64,000 nt of DNA from JAQVEB01 sp028698105 (GTDB lineage: Bacteria > Bacteroidota > Bacteroidia > Bacteroidales > Dysgonomonadaceae), in the NCBI GenBank assembly GCA_964293155.1, contig CAXYYA010000005.1, positions 39,720-103,719 of the forward strand. The letters are read 5' to 3'. Under the pieces are notes generated by a model. The model was not told the DNA's origin and did no database searches. It saw nothing but the letters and a program-made list of their open reading frames with translations. The translations under genes were made by a program, and so were the position numbers. This document shows positions 17,410-26,503 of the stretch, piece by piece. How positions within the stretch are numbered: the stretch's first letter is position 1; every line of letters begins with the position of its first letter.

Positions 17410-17428
17410 TTTACGAAAATGTCGTAAA
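17410..17428. promoter_or_regulatory. Perfect operator-like dyad upstream of blaI (TTTACGA-N5-TCGTAAA)
   Basis: Seven-base perfect inverted repeat TTTACGA and TCGTAAA separated by AAATG. It overlaps the -7 box of the BlaI gene by four bases, so a bound dimeric repressor would occlude the promoter. Short dyads in this position are what the BlaI/MecI family uses for autorepression; the sequence itself differs from the staphylococcal TACA/TGTA operator. Confidence 0.65.
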
Positions 17429-17432
17429 TTTG
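17425..17432 (+). promoter_or_regulatory. -7 box of the blaI-blaR1 unit
   Basis: TAAATTTG (TAnnTTTG) 37 bp before the ATG at 17470 and overlapping the operator dyad. Confidence 0.55.
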
Positions 17433-17469
17433 CAGTATCGAAATAATATAAAAACAAAATATCAACGCT

Positions 17470-17832
17470 ATGGAACGATTAACACCCCAGGAAGAATCAG
17501 TGATGCTTTATGTGTGGCAATTAGGCGAATGCGCCATCAAAGACGTGGTTGATCAAATGGAAGAGCCAAAACCGCCTTATACCACGGTTGCCTCCATTTT
17601 CAGAAACCTCGAGAACAAAGAATACCTCACCAAAAGAAGGTTCGGTAACGTAAAAGTTTTTAAACCGAAGGTTACCGAGGCGGCTTACAAACGCCATTTT
17701 TTGTCGGGAGTGGTGCAGAGCTACTTCGATAATTCCTACAAAAAGTTGGTTTCTTTCTTCGCGAAAGAACAGAAAATCACGAAAGACGAATTGGCAGAGA
17801 TCATTCGCCTGATCGAAAAAAATCAGAAATAA
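17470..17832 (+). CDS. BlaI/MecI/CopY family transcriptional repressor
   Basis: 120-aa winged-helix repressor. It opens MERLTPQEESVMLYVWQLGE, the family start, with DVVDQMEEPKPPYTTVASIF (recognition helix region, PPYTTVxxxxxxLxxK) and the wing LENKEYLTKRRFGNVKVFKP. The C-terminal dimerisation part contains FLSGVVQSYFDNSYKKLVSF. In the family the repressor is inactivated by proteolysis when a BlaR1-type M56 sensor is activated; such a sensor gene follows 55 bp later. The dyad at 17410-17428 is its likely binding site. The signal is unknown; beta-lactams are possible but no beta-lactamase is present here. Confidence 0.92.
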   Translation: MERLTPQEESVMLYVWQLGECAIKDVVDQMEEPKPPYTTVASIFRNLENKEYLTKRRFGNVKVFKPKVTEAAYKRHFLSGVVQSYFDNSYKKLVSFFAKEQKITKDELAEIIRLIEKNQK

Positions 17833-17887
17833 AGCTTCGCTTTAAATTATTGTCCGTCAAAACGTTCAATTTTCAATTTCCCCTTAA

Positions 17888-19645
17888 ATGGAAGCATTGC
17901 TCACATACCTGTTGAAAGTAAACGTAGGCCTCATCGTATTTTACTTGCTGTACGTGGTTATGTTCAGGAAAGATACGTTCATAAAAATGCGGCGCTATTT
18001 TTTCCTCTCGGCCATGGCGTTTTCGGTTTTATATCCGCTGGTCAGCGTGGAAGCGCTTGGTAATTTATACGATTTTCAAGCCGCGTTTGTACAAACACAG
18101 GCAACAGTAGAAGTAGGAGAGCCCACTATGGTTGTGTTAGGCGAAAACGAAAGCGCCGGCACGCCATTTATCTCATTGCGACAGGCGCTTTATTGGCTTG
18201 CCGCAGCGGGAACGGCTTTCTTTTTAATACGGTTTCTGTGGCAGATATTTTCTATTCTCAGAATCCGTTCGCGAAGCGAAAAGAAAATGATTTCAGGGTT
18301 GTCTGTTTATCATTTGCCAGACGATATCACGCCCTTTTCGTTCTTCAACTGGATTTTCGTGCATGCCGAATCGCATTCGCGCGAGGAATTGACGCAAATC
18401 CTGTTGCACGAACAAACACATGCTCATCAACGGCACTCCGTGGATATTGTTCTTGCGGAATTGCTCTGTATCTTTTTCTGGTGGAATCCGTTTGTGTGGC
18501 TGATGAAAAAAGAGATGGCCATCAACCTGGAATACCTGGCCGATAACGGTGTATTGCGCGAAGGCGTCAATACCAAAGCCTATCAGTACCACCTCTTACG
18601 ATTGACTTATCATGAAACTGCAGTTCAGATAGTAAATAACTTTAATGTATCACAATTAAAACAACGTATTATGATGATGAATAAAAGTAAATCGCCTACC
18701 GCAATGATGGCGAAATATCTGATGATACTGCCGCTTGCATTGTTGTTGGTAACGATAAACAGTTGTGCCAACAAAGAGAAGAAAACACCCCCGGACGAAA
18801 CCGCAGAAGTTACCGCACCTCAAACCGATTCCATCGTGGATGCAACCGATATCACGTTGATGGATAAAAGCGAAGTTTTTGTAGTGGTTGAGAACCAACC
18901 GGAATTTCCGGGCGGTACGCCTGCCATGATGAAATTTCTGAAAGATAGTGTTAAATATCCGGTAGAAGCACAGGAAAAAGGAATTGAAGGACGTGTCATT
19001 ACCAATTTTGTGGTAGAGAAAGACGGCCGTTTGTCCGATTTTAATGTAGTTCGCGGAATAGATCCGTCATTGGACAAAGAAGCGCTGCGTGTGCTCAAAG
19101 CTATGCCCAACTGGAAGCCCGGAACCCAGCGCGGAGAAAAGGTGCGGGTGCGCTTCACGTTGCCGGTAGTGTTTCGTTTAATGGGCGATAAAAAAACGAC
19201 ATCGGCTCCGCCGCCTCCACCACCACCGCCAACTTCTGCTGAAAAAAAATCATTGGGAAGCGCTCCACCGCCACCACCACCTCCTCCTGCATATTCTAAA
19301 AGCAGAGAAGAAATGAAAAATACAAATGAGGTTTTTGTTGTTGTGGAAAAGCAACCCGAATTTCCCGGCGGCACACAGGCTTTGATGAAATTTATAAACG
19401 AAAATGTTAACTATCCGCGCGAAGCGCAGGAGAATGGCATTCAAGGACGTCCTATCGTTAATTTTATCGTGGAAAAAGACGGCAGCATCAATGATGTGAA
19501 AATAGTTCGCAGCGTTGATCCTTTGTTGGATGCCGAAGCGTTACGCGTGGCTGAGTCCATGCCTAAATGGAGCCCCGGTAAACAAAAAGGACAACCTGTA
19601 AGGGTGCGTTATACGCTTCCGTTGGTTTTCAGGTTGCAACAATAA
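17888..19645 (+). CDS. M56 (BlaR1-type) metallopeptidase fused to two TonB C-terminal domains
   Basis: 585 aa. The N-terminal part has four membrane helices (about 8-22, 35-52, 99-117, 278-292). The zinc motif HExxH is in ILLHEQTHAHQRHSVDI, with a downstream LEYLADNGVL motif carrying the third ligand region, as in BlaR1/MecR1. After the last helix the protein is extracytoplasmic: a TonB_C domain (VVVENQPEFPGGTPAMMKFL ... VRFTLPVVFRL), two eight-proline runs, and a second TonB_C domain (VVVEKQPEFPGGTQALMKFI ... YTLPLVFRL). BlaR1 proper has a penicillin-binding sensor there instead. It probably senses an envelope signal through the TonB_C domains and relieves BlaI repression. It follows blaI. 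Confidence 0.88.
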   Translation: MEALLTYLLKVNVGLIVFYLLYVVMFRKDTFIKMRRYFFLSAMAFSVLYPLVSVEALGNLYDFQAAFVQTQATVEVGEPTMVVLGENESAGTPFISLRQALYWLAAAGTAFFLIRFLWQIFSILRIRSRSEKKMISGLSVYHLPDDITPFSFFNWIFVHAESHSREELTQILLHEQTHAHQRHSVDIVLAELLCIFFWWNPFVWLMKKEMAINLEYLADNGVLREGVNTKAYQYHLLRLTYHETAVQIVNNFNVSQLKQRIMMMNKSKSPTAMMAKYLMILPLALLLVTINSCANKEKKTPPDETAEVTAPQTDSIVDATDITLMDKSEVFVVVENQPEFPGGTPAMMKFLKDSVKYPVEAQEKGIEGRVITNFVVEKDGRLSDFNVVRGIDPSLDKEALRVLKAMPNWKPGTQRGEKVRVRFTLPVVFRLMGDKKTTSAPPPPPPPPTSAEKKSLGSAPPPPPPPPAYSKSREEMKNTNEVFVVVEKQPEFPGGTQALMKFINENVNYPREAQENGIQGRPIVNFIVEKDGSINDVKIVRSVDPLLDAEALRVAESMPKWSPGKQKGQPVRVRYTLPLVFRLQQ

Positions 19646-19693
19646 ATCACAAAGCATCAGCCGGTTCCAAACCGGCGGATGCTTGTCAAAGAA

Positions 19694-21778
19694 ATGGAAA
19701 CGGTTATTGCATACGGTATAAAAGTTAACATTGCGCTGATAATTTTTTATCTGCTTTACATTGCGCTTTTAAAGAAGGATACTTTTTTTGTCTTCAGACG
19801 GTATTTTTTTCTGGCGGCGATCGTATTTTCATTTGCTTATCCGTTCGTTGCGGTATCGGCGTGGGGAAACATCGTTTCCTTTGAAAAGCTAGCGGAGCTT
19901 ACGGGCGAAGTAACGGTGGGAGAACCTTCTGCAACACTTGTTTATGCAAACGAACCCGTTAACCAAGAACGCGCTTTACAGGTTGATTGGCCGCAGATGC
20001 TTCTGTACGCCATGGCGACGGGCGTGTTTTTCTTTGCCATCCGGTTTCTTTGGCAATTGGCGAGCATTTTGCGCATCAGGCGCAAGAGCGTTCCGATGAA
20101 TATAGGCGGATCACGCGTGTTTGATCTTCATGACGAAATAACGCCTTTCTCGTTTTTCCGGTGGATCTTTGTGCACGCACAATCGCACAGCGAGGCCGAG
20201 CTGGATCAAATTCTCCTGCACGAACAAATCCACGCCCGTCAGTGGCACTCAATTGACGTTGTGCTCTCGGAGTTGCTGTGCGTGTTTTTCTGGTGGAACC
20301 CGTTTGTGTGGCTGATGAAAAAAGAGATTGCGATCAGTCTGGAGTTTCTTGCCGATAACGGCGTGCTTCGGGAGGGCGTGAACAGCCGCGAATATCAGTA
20401 TCATCTTTTATGATTGACTTATCACGAAACTGCAGTTCAAATAGTAAACAACTTTAATGTATCACAATTAAAACAACGAATAACGATGATGAATACAAAT
20501 AAATCGCCTGCCGGAAAACTGGCGAAATATCTCATAGCATTCCCGCTGGTGTTTATGCTGGTAGCCGCAAACAGCGTTTATGCGCAAAAAACGCAACCGC
20601 AAAAGAAAGCGAACAGCAGCGACGAAATTTTTACGGTGGTCGAAAAGCAACCCCGTTTTGTGAATGGCGTAAATTCCATGCTCGATTTTGTTAAATCGGA
20701 AATGAAATACCCCGAAATTGCGAAAGAAAACGGAATTCAGGGTCGTGTGATCGTGAATTTCGTAATTGAAAAAGACGGGAGCGTTACGTCGCCCAAAATC
20801 GTGCGGGGTGTTGATCCGTCGCTCGACAAAGAAGCCATCCGCATCATAAACACCATGCCCAAATGGATTCCCGGGGAGCAAAACGGCAAATTAGTGAGAG
20901 TGCGATACACATTGCCCATCAATTTCCGGCTTGATGAAACAACCGGCAACGGAAATGCGGATGTAGCAGGTGCTAAAATTATACAGGAAAAAGTATCTGA
21001 ACAAGATGTTTCCAGTGAAATTTTTGTTGTTGTAGAAAATCAACCCGAATTTCCCGGCGGCACAAGTGCCATGATGAAATTTCTCTCCGACAGCATCAGA
21101 TATCCTGTTGAAGCAGCGAAAAACAAAGTGCAAGGCCGCGTGATCGCCAATTTCGTAGTCACGAAAGACGGCAGCATCAACGAGGTGAATATCGTTCGCG
21201 GCGTTGATCCGTTGCTCGACGCGGAAGCTGTCCGGGTAATAAAATCCATGCCCGCATGGAAGCCGGGAACACAAAGAGGGAAACCCGTGAATGTGCGATT
21301 TACTCTTCCGATTGTTTTTGGCCTGCAAAAAGAAGCAAATGACGAGGCGATGGAAAAATTAAAAAATAAAGGACCGGTTGCGGTTTATGACGAGCCCATC
21401 GCTAATCCGGATAAGGGATTTTATAAGTACCTGGCACAAAACATTAAATATCCGGTAATTGCGCAGGAAAACGGCATTACAGGATTCATTAATGCCTCAT
21501 ACATGCTGAATGAAAAGGGTGAAATTTCGAATGTGAAAATAGTGAAAGGAGTGGATCCGTCGTTAGACAACGAAGTTATCCGTGTAATTGAAGCCATGCC
21601 GAATGATGTGGCATTGTCGCGCACGGGAGAAACTTTTTCCGGTGAGCATGCTATTTCTTTTCTTTTCCGTCTGCAGAATGAGAACACTAAAGGCGGACAG
21701 GTCGGACCATCGGCTGATGTGGTTGTTGTAGGTTATGGGGTTCCCGATATTAAGAACAAAGTAAAAAAAATCGAATAA
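19694..21778 (+). pseudogene. Second M56-TonB_C gene, interrupted by one in-frame TGA
   Basis: Paralogue of the preceding gene. The first part (19694-20413; METVIAYGIKVNIALIIFYL, HEQIHARQWHSIDV zinc motif, LEFLADNGVL) ends at TGA in EYQYHLL-stop. The next codons, LTYHETAVQIVNNFNVSQLK, continue the paralogue without a gap. The first copy has CGA (Arg) where this one has TGA, so a single C-to-T transition explains the stop. The distal part carries three TonB_C domains (starting about 20625, 21020 and 21400), one more than the first copy. The TTG directly after the stop (20414) could allow re-initiation, giving a split two-protein version. Reads must confirm the base. Confidence 0.8.
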
Positions 21779-21806
21779 TCAATCTCTTGTTAATCATGAT
21801 GACCCG

Positions 21807-21858
21807 AATCGAAGGAGGTTTTATATCATACTCTCATTTCCCCTCCTTCGATTTTTTT
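21807..21858 (+). terminator. Rho-independent terminator after the M56-TonB locus
   Basis: AATCGAAGGAGG and CCTCCTTCGATT form a 12-bp stem with a 22-base loop, followed by a run of T. It separates the M56-TonB genes from the TPR gene. Confidence 0.8.
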
Positions 21859-21875
21859 CTTTAAAAACAACGCCG

Positions 21876-23186
21876 ATGAAATACAATCTATTTTTTCTTA
21901 CCGCTTTTCTGTTACACGGTTTTTTAGTGTTTTCGCAGAAAACCGATGTTAAAAAATTGATGCAGGAATATCGCTACCGCGAAGCGATCGAACTCCTGCA
22001 AAGCCTCCCCGAAAACCGGGAAAATATGCTGCTGAAAGCCGTAAGTTACGAAAAACTCTATGATTACCCGTCCTCCGTAGCCGTTTACGAAAAACTGTTC
22101 GCAACAAATCCTTCGGATGTGGATGTTGTGATCTCACTGGCGGAAATTACGGCACAGTCGGGCGATGCCGACGCTTCGCTGAAATATTGGAAGTTGGCTA
22201 ACGAACTTTCGCCCGATAACCTTTTCGTGCTCACCAAAAAAGCCATGGCACACTATCGTGCGAGCGATTGGGCTGGAACCCTGTCTTCATCAACAGAGGT
22301 TTTCAAGAAAGATTCCATTCCCATTTTGCTGCGCATGACAGGCGATGCTTACCATAACCTGAACGATGATGTAATGGCTAATTATCATTACACAAAAGCG
22401 TTAGAAAAGAATCCGAAAGATTATTTAGCGTTGAGCCGTATTTGTGAATATTATTACGCGATGAAAGAAGATGGCTACGATACCGTTATCGTGATGACGG
22501 AAAATTACCTGAAAAACATTGATCCTCAACAGAAAACAATTGGGCAATTGAATGGTATGGCAAATTATTCAGTGGGTAATTACAAAGCGGCTACCAAACA
22601 GTTTGAACTGAACACAGCGCTTGGCGACAGCACCTACACAACGTGTTATTTTCTGGGTATGACCTATTTTGCCACCAAACTTTATTATTATGCCACGAAA
22701 TGGCTTGAGAGAGCTTATGAACAAAATGACAACGACATTAACCTGCTTTATTATTACGGGACATCGCTTGCGCGTACTTTCGACCGTAAAAAAGGAATTG
22801 AGGTATTGCAGCAAGGCGTTGAAAAAATAAACAAGCTGAACAGCATGCTTTATGATTTTGAGTTATCGCTTGCCGATGCTTACCTGCGTTCCGAGAGTTA
22901 CGCCAAATCCATTGATTATTACCGATCGGCTTATAAACGCCAACCAGATCCGCCGATTCTTTACAACATTGCACAAGCGTACGACAGCATGAAAGACTAT
23001 AAAAACGCCTTGGCGTATTACGAACGTTTCCTGAAAACCGCTCCCGCGGATATGAAAATTGATGCGACGCCGGTTGATAACGATGAATTGAAAAAAATGC
23101 CTACTTCGGAAGTATTCTACCGCGCAGCGCTTCAGCGCATCGAAAAACTTAAGGAGGAGCTGTTCTTTAAAGAAGGTAAACAATAA
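21876..23186 (+). CDS. Exported tetratricopeptide-repeat protein
   Basis: 436 aa with a signal peptide (MKYNLFFLTAFLLHGFLVFS) and at least eight TPR-like helical pairs, e.g. PSSVAVYEKLFATNPSDVDV, DASLKYWKLANELSPDNLFV, VMANYHYTKALEKNPKDYLA, YYATKWLERAYEQNDNDINL, YAKSIDYYRSAYKRQPDPPI and YKNALAYYERFLKTAPADMK. TPR arrays serve as protein-binding scaffolds; here it would sit in the periplasm. It begins just after the terminator of the M56-TonB locus, so co-regulation with that locus is possible but not shown. Partner unknown. Confidence 0.8.
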   Translation: MKYNLFFLTAFLLHGFLVFSQKTDVKKLMQEYRYREAIELLQSLPENRENMLLKAVSYEKLYDYPSSVAVYEKLFATNPSDVDVVISLAEITAQSGDADASLKYWKLANELSPDNLFVLTKKAMAHYRASDWAGTLSSSTEVFKKDSIPILLRMTGDAYHNLNDDVMANYHYTKALEKNPKDYLALSRICEYYYAMKEDGYDTVIVMTENYLKNIDPQQKTIGQLNGMANYSVGNYKAATKQFELNTALGDSTYTTCYFLGMTYFATKLYYYATKWLERAYEQNDNDINLLYYYGTSLARTFDRKKGIEVLQQGVEKINKLNSMLYDFELSLADAYLRSESYAKSIDYYRSAYKRQPDPPILYNIAQAYDSMKDYKNALAYYERFLKTAPADMKIDATPVDNDELKKMPTSEVFYRAALQRIEKLKEELFFKEGKQ

Positions 23187-23249
23187 AAATATGTTTAGTA
23201 AAATTTAAAAAATAAGTACTCAACGTTAAACATCTCTCTTATGGTTACT

Positions 23250-23438
23250 TCAATCGCCACGTCATTTACAGGCTGTGTAAAAAATACTATGTCGGTTTCA
23301 TTTTGTCATGTTGAACGAAGTGAAACATCTATATTGTCAAGCTGATTAGATTCTTCATTTCGCTAAAGCTCCATTCAGAATGACAATTTGATAGTTCGTT
23401 TTACTTTTTACACAGCCTGTAAATGACATGGCAATTGA
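23250..23438. repeat. MITE-like element with about 36-bp terminal inverted repeats
   Basis: The left arm (tcaatcgccacgtcatttac then aggctgtgtaaaaa) and the right arm are reverse complements with two mismatches over the first 34 bases. Inside, tgtcatgttgaacgaagtga and tcatttcgctaaag ... attcagaatgaca form a second, nested imperfect inverted repeat of a kind widespread between Bacteroidota genes. There is no coding capacity. It fills the gap between the convergent TPR and PBP1A genes; the right arm ends about 50 bp from the PBP1A stop. Confidence 0.8.
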
Positions 23439-23487
23439 GAACATTGATGCATTGTTTTTTGAACTTTCCTTATTTTTCAAACTTTAT

Positions 23488-25896
23488 TTACTGGAAAACA
23501 TCGTCAATTCCCTCGCTTTCGACCACGGGCTGGTTATCCATGTAGTATCCGGGGGAATATGTTTTTTTACCCGCACACGGATCTTTATACTCTTCCGGTA
23601 TTTGGAAAACGCCGTCGTCGCTCATTTTCAACTCGGGATCGGCATAGATTTTCTGGTAGAAAATCCCTTCGATCGGCAACGCCATACTGGCGCCTTGTCC
23701 CAATGCCAACCGGTCGAAATGGATGGAACGATCTTCGCCGCCAACCCAGGCGCCGCACACGATGGAAGGCGTGAACGACATAAACCAACCGTCGGAGTTG
23801 TTTTGCGTAGTACCCGTTTTACCACCCATTTCGCCTTTCAGGTTGTAAACCCTGCGCAACCGGCTTCCCGTACCACCATCAACCACAGCCTTCAACATGT
23901 CCAACATCTTATACGATGTGCTTTCGCCGAAAACTTCGTGCATTTGGGGCACAAATGTGGCAACCACGTTGCCATAAGAATCTTCGATACGTGTAACTAA
24001 AACAGGATCAACGCGTATGCCCTGATTGGCGAACGCGCTGTAACCGCTCACCATTTCCGAGACGGAAGCGTCGCAAATACCGAGTGCGAGGGATACCACA
24101 GGATCTATCGGACTCTTTAACCCGAACGATTTCAGGATACGGGCAAAGGCATACGGCGAAAACATTTTCATCAGATAAGCGGTTACCCAGTTGCTGGAGT
24201 TTTGTAACCCCCATTTAATGGTAACAAAAGCGCCTACGTTGCTGGCTCCGGGATTTTTTGGCGTCCACGAGTCGCCCGATTCGGCGATAAGTGTCTGCGG
24301 AACGTGAACCATGCCGTCGCAGGGCGTCATGCCTTCATCCATGGCCACGGTGTAGAGGAACGGTTTTATTGTTGAACCGATTTGCCGTTTGCCGGTGCTC
24401 ACCATATCGTACTTGAAAAATTTGAAGTCGGGGCCGCCCACATAGGCTTTCACGTGCCCGGTGTACGGGTTCATGGCCATAAATCCGGCCCGCAGGAACG
24501 ATTTGTGGTAGCGGATGGAATCCCACGGCGTCATCAGCGTGTCAATCTCACCTTGTTTCCACGAGAAAACTTTCATTTCAACTTTATCGTTCTTGAAGTT
24601 TTTGAGGATATCTTGTTCGCTGAAATTCGATTTTTTCAGTTCGCGGTAGCGATCCGTTTGCTTCATGGCAGCAGTCATCAGGTCTTCCACCTTGTCGGCC
24701 ACATCGCTGGAAAAAGGCGCGTATTTACGGCCTGCTTTTTCCCTGTCGAATAGCTTCTGATAATCGGTGAGGTGTTCTCTAACTGCCTCTTCGGCATGTT
24801 TTTGCATGCGGGTATCTATGGTTGAATAAATTTTCAACCCGTCGGTGTAAATATCGTAATTCGTTCCGTCGGCCTTTTTATTTTTGTTGCACCAACCGTA
24901 TAACGGGTTTGTCTCCCAGGCAATGGAATCTTCTTTGTATTGCTGTTTTTGCCAACCGGCCGGATAGTTTTTTATATCGGGTTTGTTGGCCATCATCACT
25001 ATAGCCAACTGTTGACGATAATAGGGCGCGAGAATATCGGTATGGTTTTCGCGGTTGAAATCCAGTTCGAGAGGTTCCTTGATCAACACGTTTTTCTCCG
25101 CTTCCGTGAGGTGGCCTGCCTTCACCATCTGCGTCAGCACCACGTTACGGCGTTGTTGGGTAAGATCGGGGCGGCGGATTGGATTGTATAACGATGAATT
25201 CTTCAACATTCCCACCAGCATAGCCGATTCCTGCACGTTGAGGTCAATGGGTTCCTTGTTGAAATAAGTGCGTGCTGCGGATTCGATACCTACGGCGTTG
25301 TAATTGAAGTCGTATTTGTTCAGATACAGGTTGATAATTTCTTCTTTGGTGTAATAACGCTCGAGTTTGGCCGCAATAACCCATTCCACCGGTTTTTGCA
25401 CAAAACGTTGCAGTTTATTGTTCGCCGGAGGCGTGTACAACAATTTTGCCAACTGTTGGGTAATGGTACTTCCGCCGCCGCTTTCGGATTGGCGCAATAC
25501 GATGGTCTTAATAATCGCGCGCCCTAAACCGATGATATCTATCCCCGAATGCTTGTAATACCTAATGTCTTCGGTTGAAACAAGCGCATCAATTAAGTGT
25601 GGTGACAACTGGGAGTATTTCACCATGATGCGGTTCTCTTTTTCTTTCGCGTAGGTGAAAAGCAACTGATCATCAGCCGATATAACCTGCGAGGCATATT
25701 TATTGATCGGGTTTTCCAACTCCTGCAGGTTGGGAATGTATCCGATAGCTCCCGTGGAAAGAAGGCCGAAAGCAATGATATTGAAAAGAATGAACAACCC
25801 GAAAAGCCGCCACATCCATTTTACAACCTTGTGTTTTGTTCCCTGTTGACTGCTTTGTTTCTTATTACCTTGCGTAATTGTATCTTTTTTAGCCAT
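23488..25896 (-). CDS. Class A penicillin-binding protein (PBP1A type)
   Basis: Bifunctional peptidoglycan synthase (802 aa): GT51 glycosyltransferase polymerises lipid II and the transpeptidase cross-links stems. A cytoplasmic basic tail and a membrane helix (about 30-50) come first. GT51 motifs: LVSTEDIRYYKHSGIDIIGL (catalytic Glu), QSESGGGSTITQQLAKLLY and RYYTKEEIINLYLNKYDF. Transpeptidase motifs: SxxK in GKRQIGSTIKPFLYT, SxN in GLQNSSNWVTAYLMK, KTG in GEMGGKTGTTQNNSDGWF. The last about 50 residues are an acidic tail (DNQPVVESEGIDDVFQ). A -7-like box CAAAAATA (minus TATTTTTG) is at 25933-25940. Confidence 0.94.
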   Translation of the reverse strand: MAKKDTITQGNKKQSSQQGTKHKVVKWMWRLFGLFILFNIIAFGLLSTGAIGYIPNLQELENPINKYASQVISADDQLLFTYAKEKENRIMVKYSQLSPHLIDALVSTEDIRYYKHSGIDIIGLGRAIIKTIVLRQSESGGGSTITQQLAKLLYTPPANNKLQRFVQKPVEWVIAAKLERYYTKEEIINLYLNKYDFNYNAVGIESAARTYFNKEPIDLNVQESAMLVGMLKNSSLYNPIRRPDLTQQRRNVVLTQMVKAGHLTEAEKNVLIKEPLELDFNRENHTDILAPYYRQQLAIVMMANKPDIKNYPAGWQKQQYKEDSIAWETNPLYGWCNKNKKADGTNYDIYTDGLKIYSTIDTRMQKHAEEAVREHLTDYQKLFDREKAGRKYAPFSSDVADKVEDLMTAAMKQTDRYRELKKSNFSEQDILKNFKNDKVEMKVFSWKQGEIDTLMTPWDSIRYHKSFLRAGFMAMNPYTGHVKAYVGGPDFKFFKYDMVSTGKRQIGSTIKPFLYTVAMDEGMTPCDGMVHVPQTLIAESGDSWTPKNPGASNVGAFVTIKWGLQNSSNWVTAYLMKMFSPYAFARILKSFGLKSPIDPVVSLALGICDASVSEMVSGYSAFANQGIRVDPVLVTRIEDSYGNVVATFVPQMHEVFGESTSYKMLDMLKAVVDGGTGSRLRRVYNLKGEMGGKTGTTQNNSDGWFMSFTPSIVCGAWVGGEDRSIHFDRLALGQGASMALPIEGIFYQKIYADPELKMSDDGVFQIPEEYKDPCAGKKTYSPGYYMDNQPVVESEGIDDVFQ

Positions 25897-26093
25897 AACC
25901 TTTTAAAAGGAAAAATTAATGCATTTCCGGTACAAAAATACGCAAAAGCATTGAAATCAGGCATAGAATAGTTATTAAATTCATTTAAACGGGTGAATGC
26001 TGATGAATTAGTGAGCTATGTATGCGGAATTTCAAACGGCTATGGCCGGCTGTTTTATGTGTCTGGAGAGGCATAATGCCGATCTTACGCCTC

Positions 26094-26418
26094 GTTGTAC
26101 ATAATTTGCAGGCCGTTGTAAGCATCCTGCACGCTCGTTGTGGGTATTTTCCACACCGTTGTATGCTCTTGCAACGCTTGTTGTAGGTATCTTGCACGCC
26201 CTTGTAAGCACCCTACACGCTCGTTGCAGGTATCTTGCATGCCTGTTGTATGTATGTATCCTGCAGCCTGTTGTATGTTACTTACAGGCCGTTGTACGTA
26301 TTCCGCAAGCCGTTGTGCCTATCTGACACATCATTGTACCTATCTGACACGTCATTGTACGTAACTTGCAGGGAGTTGTACCGGCCTGAGACATCGCTGT
26401 ATATTTCTTTCGGAAAAG
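26094..26418. repeat. Degenerate 21/22-bp tandem array, about 15 units (array 1)
   Basis: Units such as gttgtaggtatcttgcacgcc, gttgtacgtattccgcaagcc, gttgtgcctatctgacacatc and attgtacctatctgacacgtc follow head to tail with 21 bases, sometimes 22 (one unit 25). Because 21 is a multiple of 3, every frame gives 7-residue repeats; on the minus strand these read TYNDVSDRYNDVSDRHNG. I see no start signal or full-length frame, so I treat it as non-coding. It is followed by the hairpin at 26421-26453. The gap 25897-26503 otherwise holds the PBP1A promoter region and nothing else I recognise. Confidence 0.85.
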
Positions 26419-26420
26419 GT

Positions 26421-26453
26421 AAGTAGCCGCTGCTTTGGAAGCAGCAGCTACTC
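26421..26453. repeat. 15-3-15 hairpin ending array 1
   Basis: AAGTAGCCGCTGCTT, loop TGG, AAGCAGCAGCTACTC: 15-base arms with mismatches at the central and outer positions. The same geometry and the same AAGTAGC/GCTACT ends recur at 53973-54005 behind array 2. It lies 50 bp from the pmbA stop and may serve as its 3' structure. Confidence 0.8.
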
Positions 26454-26503
26454 AGTAGTTCGGGAGACAACAGTAAATTTTACTTCTGATACCGCTTCTT
26501 TTT

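Noticed and set aside
17410..21778. Beta-lactamase resistance cassette
   Set aside because: BlaI and M56 proteins suggest it, but no beta-lactamase gene is present and the penicillin-sensor domain is replaced by TonB_C domains.
26094..26453. CRISPR array
   Set aside because: Units are only 21-22 bp without the repeat/spacer alternation, and no cas genes are present; same for 53687-53969.
26138..26470. Several short frames over the 26-kb repeat array with 7-residue periodic translations
   Set aside because: Every frame of a 21-bp repeat gives heptads; no frame has a convincing start, signal or full coverage. Kept as a repeat, with the coding idea only as a hypothesis.
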